Source: Verrucomicrobiia bacterium
GTDB taxonomy: Bacteria; Verrucomicrobiota; Verrucomicrobiia; Verrucomicrobiales; Akkermansiaceae
Direction of reading: 5' to 3'
Assembly (NCBI GenBank): GCA_030432565.1
Contig: JAUIGV010000013.1
Coordinates: 62,001 to 126,000 of the forward strand
Length of the DNA stretch: 64,000 nt
A program made the translations under genes and the position numbers. The notes under the pieces are model-generated. The model ran no database searches and was not told where the DNA came from. It saw nothing but the letters and a program-made list of their open reading frames with translations. This document shows, piece after piece, positions 1 through 9,171 of the stretch. The number at the start of each line of letters is the position of its first letter. Position 1 is the stretch's first letter.

Positions 1-55
1 AAGGGCCCGCCAGCAAAAGCGGACCAAAAATCAGACTCTTCAAAAAAACATTCAT
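1..55 (-). CDS. N-terminus of an exported protein (partial, runs off the left edge)
   Basis: Only 18 codons are present, reading MNVFLKSLIFGPLLLAGP: a Lys followed by an unbroken hydrophobic run, as at the start of a signal peptide. The ATG lies 10 bp after the stop codon of the gene at 66-1118 on the same strand, so the two are probably co-transcribed. AGGGG sits immediately before the ATG, a rather short Shine-Dalgarno spacing. Nothing can be said about function because the rest lies outside the window. Confidence 0.5.
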   Translation of the reverse strand, partial: MNVFLKSLIFGPLLLAGP

Positions 56-65
56 CCCCTGGTTA

Positions 66-1118
66 TCATGGATTCAAACGAATCATAAAATCACGAAAGT
101 AAGCTTTCCCGCCTGATCTTCCGCTGCGATCCAGACTCACCTCACTCAGATCACCAATATCCGCCGCGTCCACTGTCACCGAGCTCGTGAATCGCTGCCC
201 CCCCTCTCCGGATTGCTCCAGCAAGACATCCAGACGCACATCTCCATCCGGCATTTTCGTCACATCGACCGACATCCATTGGCGGCCATCGCCCAGCGGC
301 TGGAACCCCACCGCTTTAATCCCGCCGAAATACTTGCGTGTATCAATTTGCTCAAATCGAAACGAACCATTCGCCATGCCCGGATGAAAGAGCGCGCGGA
401 TCCTCCCAATCGTAATCCCCATATGCCAGGCCCCGGACGAAACGTCCTCCCCCCCAAGCGTCGCCGAGACCCGAAAACGATGACCAAACCCATCCTTCCC
501 CGGCCAAATGTCGGATTTCAGCACCAATCGTTGATCGCCATCTTTCCCTGCCTCTCCGTCAAAGACCAAGCGCCCGCCTTCCACCTTCCCCGATCGTCCC
601 GAGGAATTCTCAAAACCAAAGAGACGATAGCCCTTCTTGAAATCCTGTTGGCCCTCACCAAACCATTCGAAAAACATTCCTCCCGTTTCAGCTGACTTCT
701 CTTCGCCGGCAACCCCTTCCGCCAGCAGAGACTTCACCGCATGAGCCACCGCAAGTTCGCGATCCTTGCGAAACACCAACCCGAGTTCTTCAATGACATT
801 CAGAACACGACGCCTCAGCTCGGGATCTTCGGAAGGCTCAAGCTCGCGCAACCATTTCAGAGCACTCTCACCCCCACCCAGCAACTTCTTCCGCCCCGCC
901 TCCCTCACATCGTAATCCTGCGAAGCGAGCTTCTCCAAAGCCCCCTCAAGCTCTTTCGTTACGTTCGGCACCGCCGTCAAAGCCTTCCGTAATTCCCCCA
1001 CCGAGGTCCCGATCCCCTCCTCCTTGAGAAGCTCCACCCGCCAATCAACAACCTTTACGTCGTCTGCCGAAAACGCCGCAACCGAGAGCCCGAGGGTAAA
1101 CAAACTCATAAACTTCAT
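66..1118 (-). CDS. Exported DUF1583-like protein
   Basis: A protein of about 350 residues. It opens with a short signal peptide (MKFMSLFTLGLSVAAFS). Next comes a helical stretch (about residues 40-115) with HEAT-like character, including LRELEPSEDPELRRRVL. The C-terminal two thirds is a beta-rich domain rich in Gly, Phe and Trp (AWHMGITIGRIRALFHPG) that resembles the DUF1583-type domains of planctomycetes and Verrucomicrobia. I chose ATG 1118 over GTG 1124 because GAGGG lies about five bases before the ATG, while the GTG would overlap it. No catalytic motif is recognisable. The gene is followed at 10 bp by another exported protein, so the pair probably forms a small operon of surface or periplasmic proteins. 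The family assignment is from memory and moderate. Confidence 0.7.
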   Translation of the reverse strand: MKFMSLFTLGLSVAAFSADDVKVVDWRVELLKEEGIGTSVGELRKALTAVPNVTKELEGALEKLASQDYDVREAGRKKLLGGGESALKWLRELEPSEDPELRRRVLNVIEELGLVFRKDRELAVAHAVKSLLAEGVAGEEKSAETGGMFFEWFGEGQQDFKKGYRLFGFENSSGRSGKVEGGRLVFDGEAGKDGDQRLVLKSDIWPGKDGFGHRFRVSATLGGEDVSSGAWHMGITIGRIRALFHPGMANGSFRFEQIDTRKYFGGIKAVGFQPLGDGRQWMSVDVTKMPDGDVRLDVLLEQSGEGGQRFTSSVTVDAADIGDLSEVSLDRSGRSGGKAYFRDFMIRLNP

Positions 1119-1178
1119 ACCCACCCTCTAGACGAGAGAAAGGAAAGATCCACCGAATTATTCCGGTAAGATCTTTCC

Positions 1179-2642
1179 ATGACCCGAAACCTCTTGCTGA
1201 TTCTGACCCTCCTCCTGCCCGGCCTCCTCTCCGCCGCAGACAAACCAAACATCATTCTCGTCATGACCGACGATCAGGGCTACGGGCCCGTCGGACGACA
1301 CGGTCATCCCTGGATCAAGACTCCCAATCTCGACAAACTCTACGACCAAAGCACCCGCCTCACCCGCTTTCTGGTCAGCCCCACCTGCTCGCCCACCCGC
1401 TCCGCCCTCATGACCGGACGGCACCCCCTCAAGAACGGCATCACCCACACCATCCTTGAGCGCGAGCGAATGACTCTCGACGCCACTATTCTTCCCCAGG
1501 TGCTAAAAACCGCAGGCTACACCTCTGGAATCTTCGGCAAATGGCACCTCGGTGATGAAGAAGTCTACCAACCCCACAAACGCGGATTCGATGAAGTCTT
1601 CATTCACGGAGCCGGAGGTATCGGCCAAGGCTACAAATGCTCCTGCGCCGACGTTCCCGGCAACAAATACTTTGACCCCACCATTCGTCACAACGGAACC
1701 TTCGTGAAAACAAAAGGCTACTGCACCGACCTCTTTTTCACCGCCGCCATGGGTTGGATGAAGGAAGCAAAGAAGGCCGACAAGCCCTTCTTCACCTACA
1801 TCACCACCAATGCGCCCCACGGTCCTTTCATCGCACCTCCTTCCAATACCAAACGCTTCACCGATCTTGGCTTCTCCCCAAAAACCGCCGGCTTTTACGG
1901 CATGATCGAGAACATCGATGAAAACATGGGCCGACTCATGGCAAAGCTCGCCGAGTGGGATCTCGAAGAAAACACCATCCTCATCTTCATGTCCGACAAC
2001 GGCATGACCGGCAATGGCGCCGGACGTGGACAACTCGGAAAAGACAAAGATGGCAAGCCCATGATGATGTTCAACGCCGGACAAAAAGGCCTAAAGGGAA
2101 GCGCCGACGAAGGCGGCGTCCGTGTCCCCTTTTTCATCCGCTGGAAAGGCACCCTGGAGGCGGGCCGCGACATCACAAACGTCGCCGCCCACATCGACCT
2201 CTTCCCGACCTTGGTTGACGTCGCCGGTGCAACCACCCCGGAAAACCAAGTCGAAGGGCGTACTTTTCTTCCTCTTCTCAAGGATCTCAAATCATCGTGG
2301 CCCGACCGCTACCTTTTCACCCAGAAAGCCCGCTGGCCCACCGGCTCCGAACCCAACAAGCACCAGTGGAAAAACTTTGCCGTCCGCAACCACCAATACC
2401 GCCTCGTTGATCACCAGCTCTTCGACATGCTCAAAGACCCCGGCCAGAAAACCGACATCGCAGCCAAACACCCCGACGTCGTCAAAGAAATGCGAGCCGC
2501 CTACGAAAAATTTTGGAAAGAAGCCCGCCCCCTCATGGTCAACGAAACCGCCCCCATGTCCCCCACCCAACCCTTCCGCGTCGAACACCAAAAGCAAATG
2601 GACGAAAAAGGTATCCCGGACTGGGCTCCGCCTAGTCTTTGA
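1179..2642 (+). CDS. Secreted Cys-type sulfatase (arylsulfatase family)
   Basis: An S1-family sulfatase of 487 residues. Residues 1-20 are a signal peptide (MTRNLLLILTLLLPGLLSAA). The mature part starts with the metal-binding strand KPNIILVMTDDQGYG, giving the Asp pair at 31-32. The catalytic signature CSPTR follows with Cys70, which must be converted to formylglycine by a maturation enzyme not seen in this window. GKWHLGD and a later FMSDNGMTGNG segment supply further metal and sulfate ligands. The C-terminal part has the usual DPGQKTDIA-like subdomain. The enzyme should hydrolyse sulfate esters in the periplasm or outside the cell; the substrate cannot be read from sequence. The gene diverges from the DUF1583-like gene, leaving about 60 bp for both promoters. 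It is a full-length family member. Confidence 0.93.
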   Translation: MTRNLLLILTLLLPGLLSAADKPNIILVMTDDQGYGPVGRHGHPWIKTPNLDKLYDQSTRLTRFLVSPTCSPTRSALMTGRHPLKNGITHTILERERMTLDATILPQVLKTAGYTSGIFGKWHLGDEEVYQPHKRGFDEVFIHGAGGIGQGYKCSCADVPGNKYFDPTIRHNGTFVKTKGYCTDLFFTAAMGWMKEAKKADKPFFTYITTNAPHGPFIAPPSNTKRFTDLGFSPKTAGFYGMIENIDENMGRLMAKLAEWDLEENTILIFMSDNGMTGNGAGRGQLGKDKDGKPMMMFNAGQKGLKGSADEGGVRVPFFIRWKGTLEAGRDITNVAAHIDLFPTLVDVAGATTPENQVEGRTFLPLLKDLKSSWPDRYLFTQKARWPTGSEPNKHQWKNFAVRNHQYRLVDHQLFDMLKDPGQKTDIAAKHPDVVKEMRAAYEKFWKEARPLMVNETAPMSPTQPFRVEHQKQMDEKGIPDWAPPSL

Positions 2643-2828
2643 GAACGGGGACCAACAAAGCTTTATGAAAAAGTGGGATTTTGAAGGTAGCTTGAATAGA
2701 CCACACCCTATTTGAGCCATTTTTGAGCGCGCAGAAGCAGAGGAAATCCAAGCACTTGTCACCCCCCTCCGGGCCAGTCCAAGGGCGGCTTCAAAGCCCT
2801 CCTGCCAAAAGCGAATTCCCAGACCCTG

Positions 2829-2908
2829 TTGCCTCATTAAAGGAGGACACCATACGGTGGCTGGATGAGCGCTCCATTGCCTCATTTACGAGGACACCGT
2901 AGCGGCTT
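2829..2908. repeat. Two imperfect ~32-bp direct repeats, 48 bp apart
   Basis: The unit TTGCCTCATTAAAGGAGGAC continuing into ACCATACGGTGGCT (2829-2862) recurs as TTGCCTCATTTACGAGGAC continuing into ACCGTAGCGGCT (2877-2907). The copies differ by a handful of bases and a one-to-two-base length change. The second copy overlaps the stop codon of the minus-strand fragment at 2882-3085. The origin is unknown; it may be left from a mobile element. Confidence 0.5.
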
Positions 2909-3085
2909 GGTTTTTTGATTCTTCCCTTGCTGAGGAAGGTCGCTTTGCCACTTCTCCGCCTTTTCGCGGTCCAGTTTCTCGACCAATCTCCAGATCTTGC
3001 TCAGTTCATCTTCAATTTCTCGCTTCATCTCGAAGGGATTGGTGGCGGCCAACTGCTCTTTGTCGCATGGAGCATGCAGACCCCA
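2882..3085 (-). pseudogene. C-terminal fragment of a lost gene (charged helical tail)
   Basis: A minus-strand frame with no start codon in a convincing place reads DKEQLAATNPFEMKREIEDE, then LSKIWRLVEKLDREKAEKWQ, and ends in a Lys/Arg-rich tail before TGA at 2882-2884. The amphipathic, charged composition is coding-like, unlike random antisense. An in-frame TGA at 3086-3088 closes it upstream. It could be the tail of a transposase or another mobile-element protein, but I do not recognise the family. Confidence 0.3.
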
Positions 3086-3129
3086 TCATGGCACAGCTGT
3101 GCAGTAGCATCTTCTCTCTGGAAATAGAG

Positions 3130-4554
3130 TTACTGAATCGCTGCCTCAAGCCGGTAGAAGCTCCGTGAACCGTTGACTGAAAACTCGAAGCGATTGTCTG
3201 TAGCGCTTATCGGCTCAAGGGTTGGATCGACTTCAACGGCATTATTGAAGTCGAGGGTCGGACTACTCATCACGCGATACCCTAGGCCGGGTGCCTTGAA
3301 CTCAATAAAGAATGTCCCGGCATTTACCAAGCCACTCCGCGTGATTTGGAGTTCGGCCAACTCCACAATCAATCCGTTCCGTAACGCTCCGACTCCACCA
3401 AACGAGGAAGCGTAGACAGGCTGCACGATGGCTTTGGCCCCTTCACCAAGAGAAGAGAAAGCAGAAGAGCCCATAGTCGGTGCGACACCCTCAAAGATCA
3501 CGCTGGTGAGACTGGCGCATTGATAGAAGGCATATCCCTCGATTGAAGTCACATTGTCGGGGATCGTCACGCTAGTGAGGCTGGTGCATTGCTGAAACGC
3601 CCCCGTCCCAATCGAGGTCACGCTATTCCCGATTGTTACGCTGGTGAGGTTAATGCAGCTCGCAAACGTCGCTTTCCGAATCGAGGTAACGCTGTTGCCA
3701 ACTATCACTCTGGTGAGACCGGTGCCCCAAAACGCATATTCCGCAATCGATGTCACGCTGTCGGGGATCGTCACGTTAGCGAGGCTGGTGCAGCGGGCGA
3801 AAGCCGACTCCCCAATCAAGGTAACGCCATCGGGGATCGTCATGATAGTGAGACTGGTGCATTCGTTGAATGCTGACTTCCCGATCGAGGTCACGCTGCC
3901 GGGGATCCTCACACCGGTGAGACTGGTGCAGCCGTCGAACGCCGACTCCCCAATCGAGGTCACGCTGTCAGGGATCGTCACACTGGTTAGGCTGCTGCAA
4001 TAAACAAACGTCCGATTTTCAATTGAAGTCACGCTGTCGGGGATCGTCACACTGGTGATGTTTAGCTTATGCTCAAAAGCATTGACGCTCCTTACTGTCG
4101 CTCCGTTGACTGTACTTGGAATCACGACATGACCATTTGCTCCACTGCTATCGACTAGAAAAGCATTTAACCCATTCTCACTCAGAAGGAATTTCAAACC
4201 ATCTCCTTCATGGTCATGACCAATCAGGGTGTGCTGAAACGCCCCCGTCCCAATCGAAGTCACGCTGTTTCCGATCGTCACCATGGTAAGATTGATGCAG
4301 CCCCAAAACGCATATTCCCCGATCGAGGCCACGCTGTTGCCCTCAATGGAATCGGGAATCTCGAGTTCACCAGAAACATCCCAGTTGCAGCTGTCGATAA
4401 TGACCTCAGTATCGATGACCCTGTAAGTCAAGGTAGCTGCGACACCAGTCGTTGGGACCGTGTAAGTAGCAGCAGCTGCTGCTAAAACCGCGGCGAAATA
4501 GAAGGTGACTATACCTTTCATTCCACGGAAAAAAATTGGCCTTATGCTCCTCAT
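3130..4554 (-). CDS. BspA-like leucine-rich-repeat surface protein
   Basis: An exported protein of 474 residues. An N-terminal hydrophobic segment (GIVTFYFAAVLAAAAA) acts as a signal peptide; the start may be ATG 4554 or the internal ATG at 4521, and neither has a strong ribosome site. Residues about 70-370 are a tandem array of 23-residue LRR_5 repeats of the form SVTSIGxxAFxxCxxLTxVTIP. In DNA these give a 69-bp period with recurring CGGGGATCGTCAC blocks. The repeats are interrupted once by a non-repeat insertion (about residues 110-165). The last 75 residues form a C-terminal module ending in SRSFYRLEAAIQ, of the same general type as the ends of the proteins at 9172-11343 and 58905-59756. 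Such repeats usually mediate adhesion or ligand binding at the cell surface. The partner is unknown. Confidence 0.85.
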   Translation of the reverse strand: MRSIRPIFFRGMKGIVTFYFAAVLAAAAATYTVPTTGVAATLTYRVIDTEVIIDSCNWDVSGELEIPDSIEGNSVASIGEYAFWGCINLTMVTIGNSVTSIGTGAFQHTLIGHDHEGDGLKFLLSENGLNAFLVDSSGANGHVVIPSTVNGATVRSVNAFEHKLNITSVTIPDSVTSIENRTFVYCSSLTSVTIPDSVTSIGESAFDGCTSLTGVRIPGSVTSIGKSAFNECTSLTIMTIPDGVTLIGESAFARCTSLANVTIPDSVTSIAEYAFWGTGLTRVIVGNSVTSIRKATFASCINLTSVTIGNSVTSIGTGAFQQCTSLTSVTIPDNVTSIEGYAFYQCASLTSVIFEGVAPTMGSSAFSSLGEGAKAIVQPVYASSFGGVGALRNGLIVELAELQITRSGLVNAGTFFIEFKAPGLGYRVMSSPTLDFNNAVEVDPTLEPISATDNRFEFSVNGSRSFYRLEAAIQ

Positions 4555-4687
4555 ATTTCTGATGATTCATCCCAAACCTTCATGGCTTGGACCAGTGTAG
4601 CTGTTCGCTTCAATTTTGCACCCGTGGTTCGAGCGTGCAACTCATCAGGAAATTTTCTTTTCATTGAGTTAGCGCAGCAGAGATTAA

Positions 4688-4855
4688 GCTTCAACCAAGC
4701 GGAGGTAATGGGAAAGGAACGAATCCAGCAATTCAGCCTGCTCGAAGACTTTCTTCACGAGGCGCCTTGCGGCGGAATCATCATCGATGAGCAATATAGT
4801 CTGCAAGCTGCTCGAAGTCCTGCAAGGCTGGCTCGGTCCAAATCAGTCGAGCCAT
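4688..4855 (-). pseudogene. ParE/RelE-family toxin remnant (frameshifted)
   Basis: From ATG 4855 the minus strand reads MARLIWTEPALQDFEQLADY, the typical N-terminus of a ParE-type toxin, then hits two TGA stops at 4778-4783. If one base is skipped just before these, the frame continues as DDDSAARRLVKKVFEQAELL and then DSF before decaying. The C-terminal catalytic part expected in a toxin of about 95 residues is not recoverable. The start overlaps the end of the antitoxin remnant by 13 bp, the usual antitoxin-toxin arrangement. The gene is inactive. Confidence 0.7.
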
Positions 4856-5099
4856 TTTGACATTCTTTGCTTCGCTTCTGCGTGACTAACAACTCTTCAC
4901 TCATGAATCGCCTTCTCACCCTTGGCAATCCCTTCAAGGAGTTGCAGCCTCACCTGCATCGCCTAGCAGGACTCTAATCCACCAGATAAGCGGCGGGAAA
5001 ACCGTGTTGGGTAATCAGCACGGGCTCGTCTTCCTCAAAAATTCTCGAAACGATCTCCGTGGCTTTCCGCTCAAAGGTAGTGACCAACTCTCCTTTCAT
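4843..5099 (-). pseudogene. Phd/YefM-family antitoxin remnant (frameshift and nonsense mutations)
   Basis: The minus strand reads ELVTTFERKATEIVSRIFEE, then DEPVLITQHGFPAAYLVD and a stop. This is the Phd/YefM DNA-binding fold with its TQHGxPxAYLVD signature. After a frame change it resumes as AMQVRLQLLEGIAKGEKAIH. Another in-frame TGA (4897-4899) follows, and then RVVSHAEAKQRMSKWLD, which is the toxin-binding tail, with its stop at 4843-4845. Together the pieces make a nearly complete antitoxin of about 85 residues broken at least twice. It lies directly before, and overlaps, the ParE remnant, so this is a dead type II toxin-antitoxin module. The start at 5099 is approximate. Confidence 0.75.
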
Positions 5100-5183
5100 G
5101 AGAGCGACACTCTGAATGACACAAGCATTCTTCTCATGACCCAACCTTACAGCACAAGAGAGCAGAACCCGAAGGCACCGAAA

Positions 5184-7745
5184 TCACTTTCGATACAGAA
5201 AAGCATCGGAGGTTACCAAGGACAAAATCAACGCCTTCATGCTTCCGCCACTTTCGCGGTAAGCACGGTGGGCCTCCTGCAAAACGGGAGCATCATTGAG
5301 CGTTTCATTGCGGCCCATCCAAAACCGGAAGGCATGCCTCACGAAGACCTGCTCAACTCGCTCGCTCTCGGAAAGCTTCTGAATGAGATCGAGCGCGTTC
5401 GTGACGGGCCCATCCAATTTCGGATCACCGGAATCGATGATCGCGCCGCTGGTATCCACCCGCTTGCCCAACTCGGTCGTGCGAAACACTCCTGCGTGAT
5501 TATACATCTCAAACGGGAGGCCCAATGGATCCATCTTTTCATGGCAGGTCCAGCAATAGGTCTCACGTGTCACCCGCATCCGCGATCGCAAGGTCGTGTT
5601 GGGCTCGTCCGGCAACATCGCGTCCACTGTGATTGGAACATCCGGAATGCCACCTCCCAGAAGTCGTTCCCGAATCCAGCGACCACGCAGAATCGCGTGA
5701 TTGTCCATGGCATCGGAATGCGAAACCAACCACGAAGGATGGGTCAAAATTCCAAGGCGTTCACCCTCCGGAGCCGTGGCCAGCATTCGCTCGGGCTTCA
5801 TCGAGCCATTCCCAAAGGAACGATGACTCACTCGCGCAAAAATCTGCGGTCCTGATAATTTGGCTTCCTCCACCGAGGGATTCCCTTTCCTCCTCGCGCC
5901 TTTCTTAACCGCATCTTGCGCCCTCTTTCTCGCTCCTTCCAGCTGCTTCTTCTCCCTCGCCAAGTCCCTTTTGGCACGACCATCCTTGGCGGCTTTGATT
6001 CTGTCATCGAGGGAAGTGAGCTTCTTGTTCAGGATCTTCAATTCAGCAGCAGCTTTTTCCTTCGCAACCTTCCCGGCTCTCCTCTGTTCCGCAGCGACTG
6101 CCTCCCTTTCCTTCTGCGTTCTTAACCTCCCAAAATAGGTATTATCATTCCGTGTCGCCACCACTTTCTGCGTCGTCAGCAGTTCCTTCAGAACGTCCTT
6201 GTCTTCTTCCAAAATCAACTCGATCAGCCGGTCCGTACTTGCCGTCGCATCAAACATGGCACGATAGTGCGCGGCCCCCCGCGCCGATACCCCTGTCGCC
6301 GCCAGCGCGTTATTGTCCTTACAAATGTAGCCTCCCAGATCGTGGTCAAAGAAGTCGCGGAAAAAGCGCAATATCCGGGGCTTACGCAAGCCATCATCTT
6401 CCAACATCCGGGTGACCTCACGTTTCACATCTTCCTTCGTCCGCATCCGCCCTTCAACGATCGCCCGACGAAGTTCCTCGTCCGGTTTGATGTAGGACAG
6501 CGCATGATTCACGGCCAGACCAAGCTCCCAATCCTGCAGCATCACCCGACCATCCCTGGCTGGCTTTCCACCCGCTCCCAGTTCCGGACGGAACAAGGCA
6601 TCACGATCGAGAAAGATTGCGGAGAGTCCGATGAAGACGCCGTCTTCCTTTCCCACCCTTTCAATCGCTTCACTCACAACCAGCAGGTATTGCTCGGATT
6701 CCTTCGATGTCGGCGGGCGAAACGTCACCGCTTCAAAGACGTAATCCACCGCGCTTCGCAACAAGTCCTCGCTCAACTCCGGAGCCTTCATCAATTCATA
6801 AACCGGCGTCAGCGGACGCTTCACCTTCGTGCTGTAAACCAAAGCCGTGGGGAGCCCGCGAAGATCACCCTTGGGCCTCACCTTTTCGTAAGTGTTTGGA
6901 TCATCGGTAATCTGTTCCGGATTCGCGATACTCAACGGACCGTATGCCATGTAGCGCAGAATATCCTCGGCCTTACCCAGAATCTGCGTGGCCTCGGCGC
7001 TATTGACGGTGTAAAAATTCGGATAATTTTCAAGGCCGTGCTTGCGCGCCGACGACAACACCACCGGCACACTCTTCACCGAAGTGGCATAGGCGACTGT
7101 TCCGCCCTGCCACTTGATAATCCGATCCACACCGAAGTAGAGCTTCAATTCGCCTCCATGATTGGTCGGCACCACGTCGCCTCGCGTCCTCACGCCCGGC
7201 TTTTTGGGATCATAGTGCGGCTCGCTATTGATCAACTCGTTGAGTCGTGTGATGTGCTCTTGCGGGGTCACCCGCCAAATCCGCTTTGGAGAAGCAGCCG
7301 GGGCCAACTCGATCCCTTCCGGCAGTTTACCAAAGAGCAGATCATGCTCTAAAAAATTCCCCTTTTGAGGATCAAGATGGGCCTGGAACCCACCCTTGTC
7401 CTTCATCACCTGCTGAAGTTCAGCGACAATCCAATCGGAAAACTGTAGCCGCTCGATCACTTCCGGCTGTTCCTTTTTCTTCGGCGGCATTTCCCTCAGG
7501 GAAACCTGCGCCCAAATCGATTTCCATAAATCTGCGTTGGTCTCATCAACCGGCCCCAAATCCTCAAGCGACAAGTCCCCTTTCTTCGTCGCTTCGTCAT
7601 GACACTCCAGACAATGGTAGTCGAGGAACCCGGACGCGAAATCCTTAAAACCAAGCTTCACCGGCTCTCCGGGAGTATACGGTTCCGCCCAGCCAATTCC
7701 CGCGCCGAGCGCGCATGCCACCACCCCGCGCAAGATCACTCTCAT
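5184..7745 (-). CDS. Secreted multi-domain cytochrome c-like protein (DUF1592/DUF1588/DUF1585)
   Basis: An exported protein of 853 residues. After a signal peptide (residues 1-20) comes a cytochrome c-type haem site CLECH at residues 45-49, then a divergent central region. A DUF1592-type domain (PSD4, about 385-540; [20 protein letters not shown]) follows, then a charged coiled-coil insert (about 560-640). A DUF1588-type domain (PSCyt3) carries a second haem site CWTCH at 731-735, and a DUF1585 domain (PSD2) ends with [15 protein letters not shown]. The family is abundant in Planctomycetes and Verrucomicrobia. It is presumed to work in redox chemistry outside the inner membrane, but its reaction is unknown. 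It lies 7 bp downstream of the DUF1552 gene on the same strand, the standard partner, so the two are an operon. The coiled-coil insert is not present in the paralogue at 35568-38078. Confidence 0.9.
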   Translation of the reverse strand: MRVILRGVVACALGAGIGWAEPYTPGEPVKLGFKDFASGFLDYHCLECHDEATKKGDLSLEDLGPVDETNADLWKSIWAQVSLREMPPKKKEQPEVIERLQFSDWIVAELQQVMKDKGGFQAHLDPQKGNFLEHDLLFGKLPEGIELAPAASPKRIWRVTPQEHITRLNELINSEPHYDPKKPGVRTRGDVVPTNHGGELKLYFGVDRIIKWQGGTVAYATSVKSVPVVLSSARKHGLENYPNFYTVNSAEATQILGKAEDILRYMAYGPLSIANPEQITDDPNTYEKVRPKGDLRGLPTALVYSTKVKRPLTPVYELMKAPELSEDLLRSAVDYVFEAVTFRPPTSKESEQYLLVVSEAIERVGKEDGVFIGLSAIFLDRDALFRPELGAGGKPARDGRVMLQDWELGLAVNHALSYIKPDEELRRAIVEGRMRTKEDVKREVTRMLEDDGLRKPRILRFFRDFFDHDLGGYICKDNNALAATGVSARGAAHYRAMFDATASTDRLIELILEEDKDVLKELLTTQKVVATRNDNTYFGRLRTQKEREAVAAEQRRAGKVAKEKAAAELKILNKKLTSLDDRIKAAKDGRAKRDLAREKKQLEGARKRAQDAVKKGARRKGNPSVEEAKLSGPQIFARVSHRSFGNGSMKPERMLATAPEGERLGILTHPSWLVSHSDAMDNHAILRGRWIRERLLGGGIPDVPITVDAMLPDEPNTTLRSRMRVTRETYCWTCHEKMDPLGLPFEMYNHAGVFRTTELGKRVDTSGAIIDSGDPKLDGPVTNALDLIQKLSESERVEQVFVRHAFRFWMGRNETLNDAPVLQEAHRAYRESGGSMKALILSLVTSDAFLYRK

Positions 7746-7752
7746 GCTTTGT

Positions 7753-9081
7753 TTACGCCAGGATTTCCCTCAACGGACCGCTGCCCGAGTCGAATTTTTT
7801 GGCCATCTTCTCACTCATGTTGAAGTGATCGTTTGACACTCCGACCGAACGAAGAATGGTGGAATAAAGCGCATTAATGGGACGCTTGCCATCAACGTGG
7901 GTGAAGCAACCCGACTTGAAGACTCCATCACAATTGCCCAAAAGCATAACCGGCCAGTTCGCACCGTTCGTGTGCTGCTTGTCCGCATTGTTACTTGTGT
8001 AAACGATCAAGGTGTTGTCCATCATCGTGCCACTCCCCTCGGGCACGCTTTCCAGCTCCTCCATGATTTTAACAAGCATCCGCGAGTTATACTGACGGAT
8101 CTTAATCCAGATCGGATTATCCTTCTGCTTCATGTGCCCCAGGTTGTGACCCTGTTGCTCAATTCCCAATCCTTTCCAGGATCCAAAGATCTCACCGCGA
8201 CCCGACCCAATCGTCAGCACGTTCGTGATCCCCGACTTGAGCGAAGAAATCCCCAAGTCCAAAAGGACATCGTGCCAATCCGTCTCAAACTCCGGGGACG
8301 AGTAGCGATCGTCCACCTTTGGGGCAAAATTCCGCAAGTGATCAGAGACGCTACCAAGTCGCTCGCGCAACCCGTTCATATCTTCAAATCCCTGCACAAA
8401 CTCCCCGTATCGTTGCTTCTCAGAGATCGGTAAAACACCGCCCTTTGCGGCCGCCAGTTGTCCAATCCGGTCGAGCATTCCGGAACGCGCCTCGTGCTGT
8501 TTGCGAATCTCACCCTTGGAAATTCCTCCATAAAGAGTCTGATAAAGGTGATTCGGGTTTGAATGCATGAAAATCGGCTGTCCCGCGCCGCTCGCCGAGA
8601 GATTCGCCACCGTCGGCTTGGTTTTCATGTTCTCCAACGAATCCATCCCAATGCACAAATGCGGCAACAAGGTCTCGGGCAAGGCCCTGCTCAACTCATA
8701 ATCGATTGTCGAAGCACTTGGCGGCACCCCGTCGCTGCCACGATATCCTCCCAAAGCACCAAAAAAGGCACTATGTGACGGACTGGTATGAATCCCATGC
8801 AGCCCGCTGATGATGTGCAGTTTCTCTTTGAACGGCTCCAAAGCCTTAATGGGCTCCGGCAACCTGGCCTTGGCCAGAGACCCACTGTGACGCATCCCAT
8901 CCGGAATACAGGTCTCAGGTTCGAAACCTTGGTTCTGCATGAAAAAGACCACCCTCTTGGGCCCTCCTGATGAAGAAGAAGCCAGCCCGCCTCCATTACC
9001 AAACGAGGGCAACACAGTGGAACCAAGCGATGCACCAAGGCCGGCGGCCAGGCTCTGAAGGGTTTTTCGACGGGTGATCAT
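7753..9081 (-). CDS. DUF1552 protein with Tat-like signal
   Basis: A protein of 442 residues. The N-terminus [20 protein letters not shown] has a twin-arginine and a hydrophobic stretch, as expected for Tat export of a folded protein. The body fits DUF1552: [16 protein letters not shown] near the start, [12 protein letters not shown] with conserved His, GMDSLENM in the middle, and a C-terminal [20 protein letters not shown] segment. DUF1552 proteins accompany DUF1592-type cytochromes; biochemical function is unknown. A metal-dependent hydrolase role has been suggested by its resemblance to the alkaline phosphatase fold. This gene is first in a two-gene operon with the cytochrome at 5184-7745. 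A terminator (9126-9156) separates it from the upstream LamG gene, so it needs its own promoter in the short gap around 9082-9125. Confidence 0.9.
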   Translation of the reverse strand: MITRRKTLQSLAAGLGASLGSTVLPSFGNGGGLASSSSGGPKRVVFFMQNQGFEPETCIPDGMRHSGSLAKARLPEPIKALEPFKEKLHIISGLHGIHTSPSHSAFFGALGGYRGSDGVPPSASTIDYELSRALPETLLPHLCIGMDSLENMKTKPTVANLSASGAGQPIFMHSNPNHLYQTLYGGISKGEIRKQHEARSGMLDRIGQLAAAKGGVLPISEKQRYGEFVQGFEDMNGLRERLGSVSDHLRNFAPKVDDRYSSPEFETDWHDVLLDLGISSLKSGITNVLTIGSGRGEIFGSWKGLGIEQQGHNLGHMKQKDNPIWIKIRQYNSRMLVKIMEELESVPEGSGTMMDNTLIVYTSNNADKQHTNGANWPVMLLGNCDGVFKSGCFTHVDGKRPINALYSTILRSVGVSNDHFNMSEKMAKKFDSGSGPLREILA

Positions 9082-9125
9082 AATAAGCTTGGATAGATAC
9101 GGCGAGCCGTGCTGCCTGTTATCGA

Positions 9126-9156
9126 ATAAAAACGACCGGTTGGCATAACCGGTCGT
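9126..9156 (-). terminator. Rho-independent terminator of the double-LamG gene
   Basis: A perfect 10-bp stem ACGACCGGTT / AACCGGTCGT (9132-9141 with 9147-9156) with a five-base loop is followed on the minus strand by TTTTTATTC. It lies 16 bp after the stop of the gene at 9172-11343. Confidence 0.9.
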
Positions 9157-9171
9157 CGACAGCAGAACTAC

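Larger units (their letters stand above)
2643..3129. other. Gene-poor 487-bp stretch with a short direct repeat and a possible gene tail
   Basis: No intact gene is visible between the sulfatase and the leucine-rich-repeat gene. The stretch contains two imperfect copies of an approximately 32-bp unit (2829 and 2877) and an open minus-strand frame at 2882-3085 that looks like the C-terminal end of a lost gene. Both are listed separately. Confidence 0.5.

Noticed and set aside
3500-4330. Regular repeats resembling a CRISPR array
   Set aside because: They are 69-bp coding repeats in a continuous frame of a leucine-rich-repeat protein without unique spacers between identical direct repeats.
4897-4899. 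In-frame TGA in the antitoxin remnant as a third selenocysteine codon
   Set aside because: The same gene has a further stop and a frameshift, the position is not a Cys in Phd/YefM proteins, and no suitable hairpin follows. It is a pseudogene.
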